Shown: positions 1-11,343, numbered from the stretch's first letter. The stretch is 64,000 bases of DNA from Dama dama (GCF_033118175.1 NC_083714.1:9300001-9364000), one strand, 5' to 3'. Notes: generated by a model from the letters alone, not told the origin. Made by a program: numbers and translations.

Positions 1-667
1 TTAACAATAAGGTACATCCAGAAAAGAGAAGAGGAAATTTGCTGACCTATATGTGACACCATCCAGAAATCACTAAAATACTATCTGTTGTGTGCAATGA
101 AACTATGGAAAAGATGGATAACTAGCTAAATTTGTGGATTCGTAAGATGGCAACCAAACTTTACAAAGCATAATAAACAACATTGTTTTGAGGCTGAGAG
201 CCAAAGAAATTTAAGATCTTGTTACTCAGGTCAGGAAAATGTTAGACCCTTCTCACTATGAAAAAGGAATAGTGCATATATAATTCATTATTTTAAGAAC
301 TATAAAATGAGATGTCTTTAAACAGAAACACAAGTGTACCTATGGCTAATTCTTGTTCATGATTGACAGTAAACCACAAAATTCTGTAAAGCAATTATCC
401 TTCAATTTAAATAAAGAAAGTGGCAAAAAAAGATTATATGTTCATTGGTTGATGAGAATGTGACCAGGGGTTTGTAGGAATGTCACCCTGTATGTCCACT
501 AGGAGCAGTGGCTCAGTATTTGCTAGTTCACTGCTTAAGGTAAAATTATTGGACACAACTACCCCATATAATGAGAATTGATGTGTGTGTGTGTTGAAGT
601 ATTTTAACGCAAATTTCAGACATCCTGACATTTCCTTTGTAAATATTTCAGTATGTATCTCCAGCAC
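1..667. other. AT-rich sequence, no gene seen
   Basis: This stretch is AT-rich and has no long reading frame, no splice-site pairs and no repeat family that I can name. A short GT run lies near 581-596. It is probably old intergenic sequence. Confidence 0.5.
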
Positions 668-1110
668 AGTGATTCTCCAAGTGTGGTCTGAGGACCCTGG
701 AGAAACCTGACACCTGAAATCCATTCAGTGCCTGGGAACTCCTCCTTTTTCCCACTGCATATCTCCATAAGGTTGAATTTTCTTCATATATGTCAACCAA
801 AGTAACCACAACCATACCACAGTGATGAAGCAAGTAAGAGAGTCTAGCTGTCTTATATTAAGGCAAACATTACAGAGCTTTTCAAAAAAGAAAACATCTC
901 TAAATATTTTTTTATTTTGCAAAATAGTTATTTTAATAAAATATATTGTTTATGTTAACATGTAGTGGATTTATTGTTATTTTAATGAATTAATAAATAT
1001 TTTTAGATATTTTCAGTTTTTATTTTGAATATAGTAAATATTAGTAGATCTGTAACCTACATATGTGAAAGTCTTTAGGGTCCAAGAAAATAGTAGTGAT
1101 CTCTTTTTAC
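668..1110 (+). mobile_element. hAT-family DNA transposon remnant (internally deleted)
   Basis: The left end resembles the terminal part of an ancient mammalian hAT element (the CTCCAAGTGTGGTC type of end). It is followed almost directly by sequence resembling the transposase C-terminus and its AT-rich 3' tail. Around 740-870 a degraded reading in the hAT dimerisation region is visible (Phe-Ser-Ser-Tyr followed by Ser-Thr-Lys), with stops. Most of the transposase is missing, so this is a non-autonomous or internally deleted copy. The family name is from memory of the consensus and was not searched. Confidence 0.55.
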
Positions 1111-1329
1111 TGTGTTCACATTTTAAACTATATTATAAAAAAGCTGGCAGAATTTTTAAAAAGAAGCACTAGTGTACTTCCTTTGAACACGTTTGCAAAA
1201 CTTGCCAGAAGGAAGAGGAAGTTTTAAACTACTCCAGCTGTGCATGAAAAGGAACTAGCATGGAATGATTCTAGTAATTAAAGTCACCAAGGCTACTTTC
1301 TGAAACTGGAAATCCCACAACAACTTTTT
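1111..1329. other. Unassigned AT-rich spacer
   Basis: No gene or recognisable repeat is seen between the hAT remnant and the old antisense L1. Confidence 0.4.
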
Positions 1330-2165
1330 AAAAAAACCTTTTTGTTTTTAAATAATTGTGGCCTCACAGGAAGTTGCAAAATAGTGCTTAGAGGTCCATG
1401 TGCTTGTCATCAGGTTTCCCCAATGATGGTATCTTATGTAACTGTAAAATGTCAAGTCCAGGAAATTGATATTGGTACAGTATTGTTAATTATATTATAG
1501 ACCTTATTCAGTTGTCATCACTTTTTACATACTTTGATTTTGTGTGTGCATGTAGCTGTATACAGTTTTACCTCATGTTTAGATTTGTACAACCCCCACC
1601 ACAGTCAATATATAAAACTGTTCAGTTATCTCAGATGGCTCACATGGTAAAGAATTTGCCTGCAGTGTAGACCTGGGTAAGATCCCTGGATCAGGAAGAT
1701 CCCCTGGAGAAGGGAATGATGACCCACTTCAGTCTGGAGAATTTCATGGCAGAGGAGCCTGGCAGGCTACAGTCCATGGGGTCTCAAAGGGTCAAATAGG
1801 ACTGAGTGACTAACACTTTCAGTTATCTCAAAAGTGCTCCCTTGTGCTACCCCTTTATATTCTCAGCCCCCAGCTTCATCCTTACACCCTGGCAACAATT
1901 AATCTCTTCTCAATCTCTATAGTTTGGCATTTATATAAATGGAGTCCTATAATATGTAACCTTTGGGGATTGACTTTTTTCACTAAGTGAAATGCCCTTG
2001 GAGGTCCATCCTAGTCACTATATTAATAGTTTGTTCCTTTTTATTGCTGAGTAGTATTCTACTGGATGGATGTACCAGAGTTTATTTATCCAGTTGCTAA
2101 CTGAAGGACATTTGGGTTGTTTCCTGCTTTTGCTATTATCAATAAAGCTGCTCTGATTATTCATA
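1330..2165 (-). mobile_element. Old L1 (L1M-type) fragment, antisense, interrupted by a SINE
   Basis: The sequence matches the antisense of old mammalian L1: 3' UTR-like sequence before 1620 and the ORF2 end around 2030-2160, including the segment that reads as 'tattgctgagtagtattc' on the + strand. A Bov-tA SINE sits inside at 1634-1817. The same old L1 appears to continue at 2866-3397 and 4461-4989, split by later insertions. Confidence 0.65.
1621..1830 (+). mobile_element. Bov-tA SINE with 13-bp target duplication
   Basis: The SINE body is at about 1634-1817. It shows the tRNA-derived head (a degraded box B near 1678) and the characteristic 'cctggcaggctacagtccat' segment. It is flanked by a perfect duplication, ttcagttatctca, at 1621-1633 and 1818-1830, which confirms target-primed insertion into the older L1. 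Confidence 0.85.
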
Positions 2166-2865
2166 TACAGGATTTTTTAATCTTTTATTTTTTTTTCCAT
2201 TTATTTTTATTAGTTGGAGGCTAATTACTTTACAATATTGTAGTGGTTTTGCCATACATTGACATGAATCAGCCATGGATTTACGTGTATTCCGCATCCC
2301 GATCCCCCCTCTCACCTCCCTCTCCACCCCATCCCTCTGGGTCTTCCCAGTGCACCAGCCCCGAGGGTAATTACTTTACAATATTATGATGGTTTCTGCC
2401 ATACAGCAACATGAATCAGCCATAGCTATGTATATGTCCCCTCCCTCTTTAACCTCTCTCCCCCCTCCCTCCTCACCCCACCCCTCTAGGTTGTCACAAA
2501 GCACCTGATTTGAGCTCCCTGTGTCATACAGCAAAATCCCACTGGCTATCTATTTTACATATGGTAATATATATGTTTCAATGCTACTTTCTTAAATCAT
2601 CCCCCTTCTCTCTCCCTCACTGTGTCCAAAAGTCTATTCTCTTTGTCTGCATCTCCATTGCTGCCCTGTAGATAGGTTTATCCGCACCATATTTCTAGAT
2701 TTCATATATATGTATTAATACATGATATTTGTCTTTCTTCTCCTTACTTACTTCACTTTGCATAATAGGTTCTAGGTTCATCCACCTCATTAGAACTGAC
2801 TCAAGTGCGTTCTTTTTTATAGCTGAGTAATATTGCATTGTGTATATGCACCACAGCTTCTTCTC
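2166..2865 (-). mobile_element. Two younger ruminant L1 3' ends, antisense
   Basis: A T-rich start near 2180-2215 is the antisense poly(A) of an L1 whose 3' UTR runs to about 2365. A second L1 3' UTR, beginning again with 'ttactttacaatatt', continues to about 2865. Both match the 3' ends of the L1 copies seen in sense at 32.0 kb and 57.9 kb. Both interrupt the older L1. Confidence 0.65.
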
Positions 2866-3397
2866 ATTTCTCTGGGATAGATGCTCAAGAGTTTACTTGT
2901 GGGGTCTTATGGTAAATGTGTGTTTAGTTTTATAAGAAACTGTTAGAATGATTCCTAGAGCCTTACTATTTTACATTCCTAGCAGTATTGTATAGAAGAT
3001 CCTATTTTCCACAGCTTTGCTAACATTTGGTATTACTATTTTACATTTTACCCATTCTAATGAGTACATAATCATAGCTTATTGTGGTTTTTATTTGCAT
3101 TACTCTAATTAGGTAATGATATTGAACATCTTTTCATGTGCTACTTTGCCATCTGTATGTCTTCTTTGGTGAGATTCTCTTCATGCCTTTTGCTCGTTTT
3201 CTAATTGTATCATTTGTTTTTTACTGTTGAGTTGTGAGAATTTGTTATATATTCTAGATACCAATTATTTCTTGGGCATGTGGTTTGCAGATATTTTCTC
3301 CAAATCTGTTGCTTGTCTTTTAATCCTCTTAACGGACTGTATTACAGCACAAGAATTCTTAATTTTGGTGAAATCCAATTAATAATGTTTTTTTCCT
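2866..3397 (-). mobile_element. Old L1 fragment, antisense (continuation)
   Basis: This reads as antisense L1 ORF2 3' region, with many stops and considerable divergence. It continues the element at 1330-2165 after the younger L1 insertions. Confidence 0.6.
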
Positions 3398-4460
3398 TTG
3401 TTGTTCAGTCACTAAGTCATGTCCAGCTCTTTGCGACCCCTTGGACTGCAGCACACCAGGCTTCCCTGTACTTCGCTGTCTCCCGGAGTTTGCTCAAACT
3501 CATGTCCGTTGAGTCGATGATACATCCAACCATCTTATCCTCTGTCTCCCCCTTCTCCTCCTGCCCTCAATCTTCCCCAGCATCAGGGTTTTTTTTTTCC
3601 AATGAGTCAGCTCTTTGCATCAGGTTGGAGCTTCAGCTTTAACCTCAGTCCTTCCAATGGAATATTCAGGGTTGACTTCCTTTAGGATTAACTGGTTTGT
3701 TCTCCTTGCAGTCCAGGGAACTCTCAAGAGTCTTCTCCAGCACCACAGTTCAAAAGCATCAATTCAGTGCTCAGCCTTCTTTATGGTCCAACTCTCACAT
3801 CCATACATGACTACTGGAAAAACTATAGCTTTGCTATTCGGACATTTGTCGGCAGAGTGATGCCTCTGTCTAGGACATTTGTTGGCAGAGTGATGTCTCT
3901 GTCTAGGTTTGTCACAGCTTTTCTTCTGAGGACCAGACTATCTTTTAATTTCATGGCTACAGTCACCATCAGCAGTGATTTTGGAGCCCAAGAAAATAAA
4001 ATCTGCCACTGTTTCCATTTTTTCCCTATCTGTTTGCCATGAAGTGATGGAGCCAGATGCCATGATCTTAGTTTTTTGAATGGTGACTTTTAAGCCAGCT
4101 TTTTCACTCTCCTCTTTGACCTTCATCAAGAGGCTCTTTAGTTCCTCTTTGCTTTCTGCCATTAAAGTGGTATCATCTGCATATCTGAGGTTATTAATAT
4201 TTCTCCTGGCAATCTTGATTCAAGCTTGTGCTTTGTCCAGCCTGGCATTTTGCATGATACACTCTGCATATAAGTTAAATAAGCAGGGTGACAGGATACA
4301 GCCTTGATGTACTCATTTCCCAATTTTGAATCAGTCCATTTTTCCATGTCCAGTTCTAACTGTTGCTTCTTGACCTACATACAGGTTTCTCAGGAGACAG
4401 GCAAGGTGGTCTGGTATTCCCATCTCTTTAAGAATTTCCCACAGTCTGTTGTGATGTATG
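3398..4460 (-). mobile_element. BovB LINE 3' half, antisense
   Basis: The antisense strand encodes BovB reverse transcriptase sequence downstream of the catalytic motif, for example near 4050-4160, with frameshifts and stops. The typical BovB 3' tail lies at 3398-3460. A 33-bp segment is tandemly duplicated at 3840-3905. The element interrupts the old antisense L1. Confidence 0.85.
3840..3905. repeat. 33-bp tandem duplication inside BovB
   Basis: Two adjacent copies (3840-3872 and 3873-3905) begin with ggacatttgt and end with ctctgtcta. They differ at two positions. The rest of the BovB sequence is not duplicated, so this is a local slippage event after insertion. Confidence 0.85.
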
Positions 4461-4989
4461 TTATGGTTTTTGGTGTCTAGTCTTAGATCTTTTCAGCAAG
4501 ATTGAGGTCTCAAAGATTTTCCTCATGTTTTCCCACTACAAGTTTTATAGTTTTATATTTTATGCCTAAGTCCATGTTTCATTTTTAGTTAAATTTTGTT
4601 ATCTGATGTCAGGTTCAGATTGAAGGTTTTTTGTTTCTTTTTTTTGCCTGTGAATGTTCCATTGTTCAAGCACCATTTTTTTAAAAAAGGTATTCTTCTA
4701 TTGAAATTTTTTACACCTTTGTCAAAAATTAGTTGGGTGTATTTGTGTTGGTCTGTTTCTGGGTTCTTTCTTTGTTTCCTCTGACCTGTGTCTCTCATTC
4801 CTCTAATATCACACTGTCTCAATTTGCGATATCTATATAATAAATCTTATCATTAGGTAGAGAGATTCTTCTCAGTTTATTCTTTTTCAGAATTGTTTTA
4901 GCTATATCAGAGTTACTTTGAATTTCCTCACAAACTTTAGAATAAGCTTCTCTATATCTATGAAAAATCTTCCTGGGTGTATGTGTGTG
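4461..4989 (-). mobile_element. Old L1 fragment, antisense (continuation)
   Basis: Antisense L1 ORF2 sequence is recognisable from segments such as 'caaaaattagttgggtgta' near 4723, which is common in old mammalian L1. It is the third piece of the element that starts at 1330. Confidence 0.6.
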
Positions 4990-5041
4990 TGTGTACTCAG
5001 TCATATCCAACTCTTTGTGACTGTAGTCCGCTAGACTCCTC
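4990..5041 (-). mobile_element. Bov-tA-like SINE fragment, antisense
   Basis: A short GT run is followed by about 45 bp of antisense ruminant SINE tail ('ccaactctttgtgactgtag'). It ends at the 5' breakpoint of the first ERV, so this junction marks where the ERV lost its 5' part. Confidence 0.5.
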
Positions 5042-6976
5042 TGTAATTTCACGTGGGTGGCCCCACTGCCTAAGAGTAATTGGGGCAGCTGCTTTATTAG
5101 CACCTGAAGCTTTAAAAATAATTAATGGATGAAACCTTACTGTACTGACTTCTCATGACATGAGTGGAATCTTAAATTCTAAGGTTAATATTTGGATGAC
5201 AGACAGTAGACTTCTTAAATATCAGTCATTGTTGTTAGAAGGACCAGTAACTAAGCTTAAAGTTTGTGGAAATTTAAGTCCCGCCACTTTCCTTCCTGAG
5301 AAGGAAAATGAAACACCTGATCACGATTGTTCCCAATTCCTAACTTTAAACTATGTAGCTCGGGAGGATCTAATGGATACCCCATTAGACAATCCTGACA
5401 TGGAAATATTTACAGATGGCAGTTCTTTTGTTCGGGATGGAAAGCATAAAGCAGGGTATGCAATGGTGACTGCTGAACAGGTTTTAGAAGCAAAATCTCT
5501 CCCCCAGGGAACCAGTGCCCAGTTAGCGGAGCTTGTGGCTCTGACCCAAGTTCTAGAGTTAAGCAAAGGGCAGCGAGTAAATATCTACACTGATTCTAAG
5601 TATGCTTATTTGACTTTACATGTTCATGCTGCAATATGGAAAGAAAGACAGTTTAAAACAGCAGCAGGAGAACCTATTAAGCATTTCAGAGAGATTGAGA
5701 GACTTTTGACTGCTATATATTATCCTAAAGAAGTGGCGGTTATGCATTGCAAAGGACACAGCAGGAATGGGAGTAAAGTAGCTACCGGTAACCTGTTAGC
5801 TGACTCTCAAGCCAAAAAAGCGGCACTTTACAAAACCCCTTCACTACAGACGCCTTTGATCTGAACAGGTTCTGTGGAACAGGAAAAGCCACAATATACT
5901 GAGGAAGAATTAGAAAGATATGAGAAAAGAGGAGCAAATATTACTGATAAAGGATGGTTACAGTCTGGGGATGGACGATTAATAATTCCTGAAAGTGCTC
6001 AGTGGAAAATTCTTAAGGGTTTACACCAGAGTTTTCATTTGGGTGCAGAAAGTACTTACCAGATGGCTTCTCGTTTGTTTGAAGGTAAAAGTGTAATGAA
6101 AACTTTAAAGAACATTATCAAACGGTGTGAGGTTTGTCAGAAAAATAACCCAAAGAATGAAAAGCTAGCAAAATCTGGATTACAACGAAGGGGAAAGTAT
6201 CCTGGAGAGTACTGGGAAATTGATTTCACTCATATGCCAAAAGCTAATGGGTATTCTTGCTTACAAGTTTGGGTAGATACTTTTACTGGATGGATTGAGG
6301 CTTTCCCCTGTCATAGTGAGCAAGCTGAAGAGGTTAAAAAGATTTTAATCCATGAAATTATCCCCAGGTTTGGGCTGCCACAGAGCCTTCAGAGTGACAA
6401 TGGCTCCGCCTTTAAAGCTGCTGTAACTCAGGGGGTGTCTAAAGCTCTAGGAATAGAGTATCACACTGTTCCTGGAGACCCCAATCCTCAGGAAAGATTG
6501 AAAAAGCTAGTGACATTATCAAAAGACATCTGTGCAAATTAACTCAAGAGATGCAAGACAACTGGATTGAAGTCCTGCCCATAGCTTTAATGAGGGCTCG
6601 AACTGCCCCAAAAAAGGAGGGACTGTCCCACTTTGAATGTATTTATGGAAGGCCTTTCTTATGCACCGACACTGTTATAGACCCTGAAGCCTTGGAATTA
6701 ACTAATTATGTAACTCAGCTCTCAGCTTTTCAACAGGCATTAGCAGAACTCCGGGAGACGACTCCTGACCCAGCCTCTGAGTCAAGCAAGCCTCTATTCA
6801 ATTCTGGAAACGAGGTCCTCATAAAAACATTGGGGCCTGGGGGCCCATCCCTTGAGCCCTTCTGGGAAGGCCCTTACCAGGTTATTCTTTCTTCTCTCAC
6901 AGCTGTCAAAGTGCCAGGAATTGATTCGTGGGTGCATCACACTCGAGTTAAGAGGTGGCACCCTGACCAGAACTAA
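5042..6976 (+). pseudogene. ERV pol fragment: RNase H and integrase
   Basis: The N-terminal part (to 5863) carries the RNase H core: the TDGSS motif near 5413, an acidic residue in the AQLAELVAL segment near 5518, TDSKYAYL near 5590 and a His-Cys-Lys-Gly-His segment near 5745. A stop at about 5862 separates it from the integrase part. That part has the His-His-Cys-Cys zinc site (His near 6026 and 6038, CEVC near 6127) and two visible acidic catalytic positions, in WEIDF near 6215 and QSDNG near 6391. A frameshift near 6480-6550 separates the third catalytic region and the C-terminal DNA-binding part (6551-6976). Copying function is lost: the polymerase domain is absent and the frame is interrupted at least twice. 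Confidence 0.85.
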
Positions 6977-7028
6977 GTGATATCAATTTATGTCTTTACT
7001 TTCTATCCTCTGACTTTGTACATTTCAG

Positions 7029-8486
7029 ATGGGCCTGATAATCTATGTGAGTCTACTTCTGCTGACTCCAAGGATCCTGTCTGCCGTTTGATCCTCAAGA
7101 CAATGCCTTCCTGTCCTGGGCTCACTCCTACGCTGCATTCCACAATCAGTCTAACTGCTGGGTCTGTGGAGCACTCCCTTCTTCATTGGTGGAAGGCTTC
7201 CCATGGTGGACATCTCCACTTCAAGGAAAGGACTTTCTCCAAGTCTGCAAATAGCTTCAACAATCGCATGTGATGCCTCTTCTTAAACTGATGACATCTA
7301 ACAACCCTAAAATGGACTGGTGCAACACTTTGTACTTTAACTATGGACATAAAGTGACTTTTAATTTTGTTTATACATTGTCTCGGTTTAATGACTATTT
7401 TGCTACACATAAGACAAATAGGTCTAGATCTGATGGTTTTTTACCTGACGTTTATCAAATATGGGATGAGGTTATATGGCTAACTCCTGAAAAAGGACGT
7501 CTAATATCTACTGTCCCTATATGCTGGGAAAAAACTGAGCCATCCCCAAAAGTTAGCCAACAACTTAATTATAGTGATTGGAAACACTTGGGATTTTTGC
7601 CTCAGGAAATATGCAATGTAATCATTCCCGTGTTTTCCAACCCCAATTCAGGTCCTCCCTTTGTCTGGCCAGGCACTGATTGGGACTGGATATCTCAGTG
7701 ACGCTGGCTTGCTCCAAACGGGACTTACTGGATATGTGGCTCTTACCTATGGGCATGGCTTCCCCCTGGTTGGATAGGGACATGCACCCTAGGTCTAGCC
7801 TTTACTCACAGCTTTATATTTTCAGAGCTTCCAGAGAAGCCTGCTAATTTACCCCACCTTAAAACTCGGTGGGCAAGGTCTGTATTTCACTGGTATGATT
7901 ATTTGGCTGCAGTGTTTGTTCCCTCTTTGGGAACTACAGATATTATGCTACAAGTGGATGCTTTGACTAATTTTTCTCAACAGGCATTACAAGATTCTCA
8001 AAAAACTATTTCAGCTCTTAATGCTGAACAAGCACAAATTAGAAAGGTGGTTTTAACAAAACAGATTAGCTTTAGATATTCTGACAGCTGCGCAAGGAGG
8101 AACTTGTGCCATTACTCATACCCAATGCTGTACTTATATACCTGGTATGAGCACTAATTTGAGTAACTCAATTGAGTAATTGAGTTACTCATTTTACTAA
8201 ACACATGACCAAGATGACTGGGGCTATGGATACTCCTGAAGCCTCAATTGCCTCACTTTGGGAGACTTTAACTAGTTCCCCATGGTGGAAGACTATCTTA
8301 ATTACAATAATTCTGATTGTTCTGTTTTTGCTGTTTTCTCCTTGCATCTGTAACTGTGTAATTGGATTTGTTTCTAGTCGCATGAAGGCTTTTAAGTTAC
8401 AAATGGTTGTCCAAGCTCCTATGAGTGCCACAGCCTCCTCCAACTATTATTACATGGGGCCCCTGGATCAGAGACCCTCAATATGA
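7029..8486 (+). pseudogene. ERV env pseudogene
   Basis: The start codon and a hydrophobic leader lie at 7029-7075, but the frame fails almost at once. The surface-subunit part (7100-7700) includes a CWVC-type segment out of frame near 7160. A stop lies at about 7699 and more frameshifts follow. The transmembrane subunit (about 7900-8486) keeps a hydrophobic membrane segment near 8300-8370 that ends in a Cys-rich stretch. An inverted-duplication insertion at 8161-8190 disrupts the segment between the conserved cysteines and the membrane anchor. No functional envelope protein can be made. Confidence 0.8.
8162..8190. repeat. Hairpin-forming insertion in ERV env
   Basis: Thirteen bases (gagtaactcaatt) at 8161-8173 are repeated in inverted orientation at 8178-8190 around a 4-base loop. 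The sister ERV at 35.4 kb has only a short plain sequence here, so about 25 bp were gained in this copy. Confidence 0.8.
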
Positions 8487-8596
8487 GGGTTAGGAGAATA
8501 TGTTGCCTTAACAATTTAGAGACCACGCCCTTAAACAGCAGGAAGTAGTTATGGAATGAAAACAACACCCCTTTCCCTTGGCAACATAATTCTCCT

Positions 8597-8613
8597 AAAA
8601 GAAAAGGGGGGAA
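8597..8613 (+). promoter_or_regulatory. Polypurine tract of the ERV
   Basis: A run of purines (aaaagaaaaggggggaa) lies directly before the 3' LTR, where plus-strand DNA synthesis would be primed. The sister ERV has the matching tract at 34992-35009 on the other strand. Confidence 0.8.
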
Positions 8614-9110
8614 TGAGAGAGTCAACTCCTAGGCAGGTTGATAATAAGTCTAGGGGTCCCCATGGAGAGAGGGGTTTGGAATTCTCAAGGAGGAAGAAAG
8701 GGCAAACTTTTTTTCCCCTCTACATTTCTTAGGATTATCTAACAATAATGTATCCTGCTTGAGGACAGTCTCTGGAAAAAAAACCTTCTGGCTAATTCTG
8801 TTTTCTCAAAATGTAAATCATAGGAGTAGGTCTGGTGAGGTCTTTACAACCTCTAGACATTCTTTTGATTCACTGTAATAGCTAATTTGAGAGTATATAA
8901 TTCCAGTGCTAAGGCTACCAAGGGGGTACTCTTTCTGCCCCCTTCTGATGCATGTGTCAGAAGCTTTCTCTATCTCCTTTATACTTTAATAAAACTTTAT
9001 TACACAAAAGCTCTGAGTGATCCAGCCTCGTCTCTGGCCCCGGATTGAATTCTTCTCCTCTGGAGGCCAAGAACCCCAGCGTCTTTGCGTGATTCAGCAA
9101 CAACCTTTCA
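8614..9110 (+). mobile_element. 3' LTR of the first ERV
   Basis: The LTR runs from TGAGAGAGTCA to CAACCTTTCA, a canonical TG...CA structure of about 497 bp. A TATA-like box (tatataat) is near 8895 and an AATAAA signal near 8988. It aligns along most of its length with both LTRs of the minus-strand ERV. It ends exactly where the ZCCHC12-like pseudogene begins. Confidence 0.9.
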
Positions 9111-9466
9111 ATAGCACATAAGAAATTTGCCACACTGAGGTTGAGGTTGGCTGCCTGCAGTAAACACATCACCTCCCACATGGGGCCCCTCAGGGTTTTC
9201 ATCAAGCGCTTGAGCTCTTCCTATTCAGACATATTCCAATCTGGCAGGGCCCCACTGGCTTGTATCAACCAGTTTTCAAAGGTTTCTTCCTCCTGGGCTG
9301 GCACCACCCCCCTGGGGAACAATTTCATCTTTCCTTCTGCCATGTTGACCCTTCAAGGACCAAGACTCCCCTCCCCACTGAGGGACCTCAACATGGAATG
9401 GGCCTAGGGGGGCAAGGTTGTATTCTGCTGCTGGTTGTTAACCACACGTGCAATGATGCTGGCCAT
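9111..9466 (-). pseudogene. ZCCHC12/ZCCHC18: ZCCHC12/ZCCHC18-like (PNMA family) pseudogene, N-terminal fragment
   Basis: Reading the minus strand from the ATG at 9466-9464 gives about 118 codons in a single frame that match the N-terminus of ZCCHC12/ZCCHC18. These are PNMA-family proteins derived from an ancient Ty3/gypsy Gag. Recognisable blocks are the start MASIIARV, then EETFENWL, LPDWNMSE and LKRLMKTLRGP. Three in-frame stops are present (near 9404, 9353 and 9224), but no frameshift. The frame is cut off at 9111 by the ERV LTR in the middle of the capsid-like domain; the zinc-knuckle C-terminus is not in the window. The single uninterrupted frame suggests a retrocopy or a decayed duplicate. 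The family assignment is from recognition of the protein, not a search. Confidence 0.75.
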
Positions 9467-10565
9467 GACTGATGATGATTGTCTATATGAATGTAACAAA
9501 ATGCTCCATCTTTATAGAAAAGCCTAATCTGCAGGAGAAACCCCCAAAGCAACATTCCTGGGCTCAATCTTCCTTGTAACTCAGTAGGGTCTGTAAAGAA
9601 GAGGAGGCGGGAAAAGGTTAGTAAGGTAGTAGACTGCATGGAAGCAGTTTGCAGTCGCTTCCTTTACATTCCTGAACACCGTGCGGGTGTATTTTCCATT
9701 CAGCTACTGCCCTGAAAATATCTTGCAGGAAACTGGCAGTTACAACCTTCAGGAGTTAATGGGTGTTCCCGTGCTAGCAAGGTGCTTTTCAGATCTACAA
9801 CTATCCTCTCCCGAGAATCCTCGAGGAATGAAGGCAACTGTGGCTTAGAATTCTAGGTGAAATGGTGCGTAGAGCCCATACTGGGCTCTCAAAATAGAGA
9901 GCAGTGGTCTAAGTCTCACAGATTTGTGGTAGCAAATAAGATCTCCGTGAAACTTATGGTTTCAGGTCTCAACCACATCCCCTTCTAAAAGTTTCCCCCG
10001 TTATTTCTCAGATTCCTATATGAGCTTGGAAACAAGTGCATGCCTTTATTTCACGATCTGTTTCTGCAACAAGCGCTTGTGTTAGAAAGCTGGACTCCAA
10101 GGTAGGTTGGCCTCTGTCCACTTGAGATTGCAGATCCCAGTCTTCAGGCCATGGCAGAGGGCAAAGCAGGGCAGGGAAGGGAAGGGTTAGAAGGAGTCTC
10201 ATCCCTCATCTCACTCCCTCGACCCCTCCCTCCACAGTAGCTAGATGGAGAATTCCACCTTGTGAATACAAGCCAAAGCAACCCTCTATTACATACCACC
10301 AAAACCACTCCAAGAAATAGTTGTCCTACCAGCTCTGCAATCAGCCACACAGAAATTGAGTTCGAATTCAATGTTGATGGCCTGCCATGGAGAGGGAATG
10401 GGAGTTGGACACACACACCCACATATGCCTCACCAGGAAGGGATCAAGAGATGCAAAGGGGGTTCAAGACAGACAGCTTGCAATCCCCCCTGCTTCCCAC
10501 CCCCTGACTATTCCCTGAAAACGCCCTCCTGTCAATCTAGGCAAATCCCACCCATTTGGCATCAT
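9467..10565. other. Unassigned sequence; possible 5' flank of the ZCCHC12-like pseudogene
   Basis: No gene or repeat is recognised. The part next to 9467 may be 5' UTR or upstream sequence of the minus-strand pseudogene. Composition becomes C-rich toward 10.5 kb, just before the 710-bp array. Confidence 0.4.
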
Positions 10566-10630
10566 TCAGTGAAACCCATGGAGAAGGCAATGGCACTCCA
10601 CTCCAGTACTCTTGCCTGGAAAATCCCATG
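10566..10630 (+). mobile_element. Bov-tA SINE fragment at the left edge of the array
   Basis: About 60 bp of ruminant SINE ('ccagtactcttgcctggaaa') end exactly where the first 710-bp unit starts. This makes the SINE fragment the left boundary marker of the array. Confidence 0.7.
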
Positions 10631-11343
10631 GAGCTAGCTTTGCTCCACCCTTTGACAGTGTGGAGGGAAGAGGGCCCAAACCCATACTCAAGGTGTCATG
10701 GGGCCTATTGCAAGAGGAAGGACCCCTTGAGGAGCTGAGCCCAGGAAGGCACCCAGGCACGTCAAACACACTCCTGCTGCTTGCTTCTTCATGGGCAGTA
10801 CCACTATCACCTAGGAATGTCTTTGCAAGGATCGCAAAGGAAAGGGGAGATACACGGCCCTGCCTCTGGAACTTTGGTCCTCTGAGCAGATCTGGAGGTC
10901 TCCTGTTGTATAAGCAAACCTGTTCGTTCCAGATACAGACTTGCAAACACACGCCAGGTGGCTGCCACTACTTGCTCGAAGGAGGCTCCCTTTCCACACA
11001 TCCTGTGAACTCCCAATCTCAGCCTCCTGGAAAAGCGTTTCTTGGGATTCCTTTCTTAGGGGCAGTTATCCCTGAGTTTGGGGCCATGGGGAGTAGCCCC
11101 ACACTCACAGGGAAAGGAGGACCACAGCCACACATCTCTTCCATCCCCTTTGTTCAGCAGGAGAGCTCTAGTGAGCTTAGGTCTGTCAGGAAAATTTGGC
11201 TTTGACGGGAACACACCCTGTGTGTGAATCTGCATACCCGACCTAGGGACCACAGGGCGCCTGTTTCGCTGGAGTGGGCCCTGAAGCGGTGCAGCCCAGC
11301 AAGAGCTTGAAAATCCATCCACTTGCTCTTTTCTTACTGTGAC
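10631..11343 (+). repeat. Array unit, subtype A1 (left edge)
   Basis: This unit is marked by 'taggggcagttatccctgag' plus 'ggggccatggggagtagc' near 11055-11098 and by 'gtataagcaaa' near 10908. The same combination is seen only in the units at the far right end (34.0 and 43.1-43.3 kb). Confidence 0.8.

Larger units (their letters stand above)
5042..9110 (+). mobile_element. 5'-truncated class I (gamma-like) ERV with 3' LTR
   Basis: The copy starts abruptly inside pol, downstream of the polymerase motifs. It runs through RNase H, integrase, env, a polypurine tract and one LTR (8614-9110). It is the same family as the minus-strand ERV at 34.5-43.0 kb, and the shared pol and env segments are close by eye. 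The 5' LTR, gag, protease and polymerase core are missing, so no target duplication can be recovered. All reading frames are broken. Confidence 0.9.

Noticed and set aside
8957..9205. Minus-strand frame joining PNMA-like sequence to the LTR
   Set aside because: Only the part above 9111 is PNMA-like. The rest is antisense LTR read through by chance.
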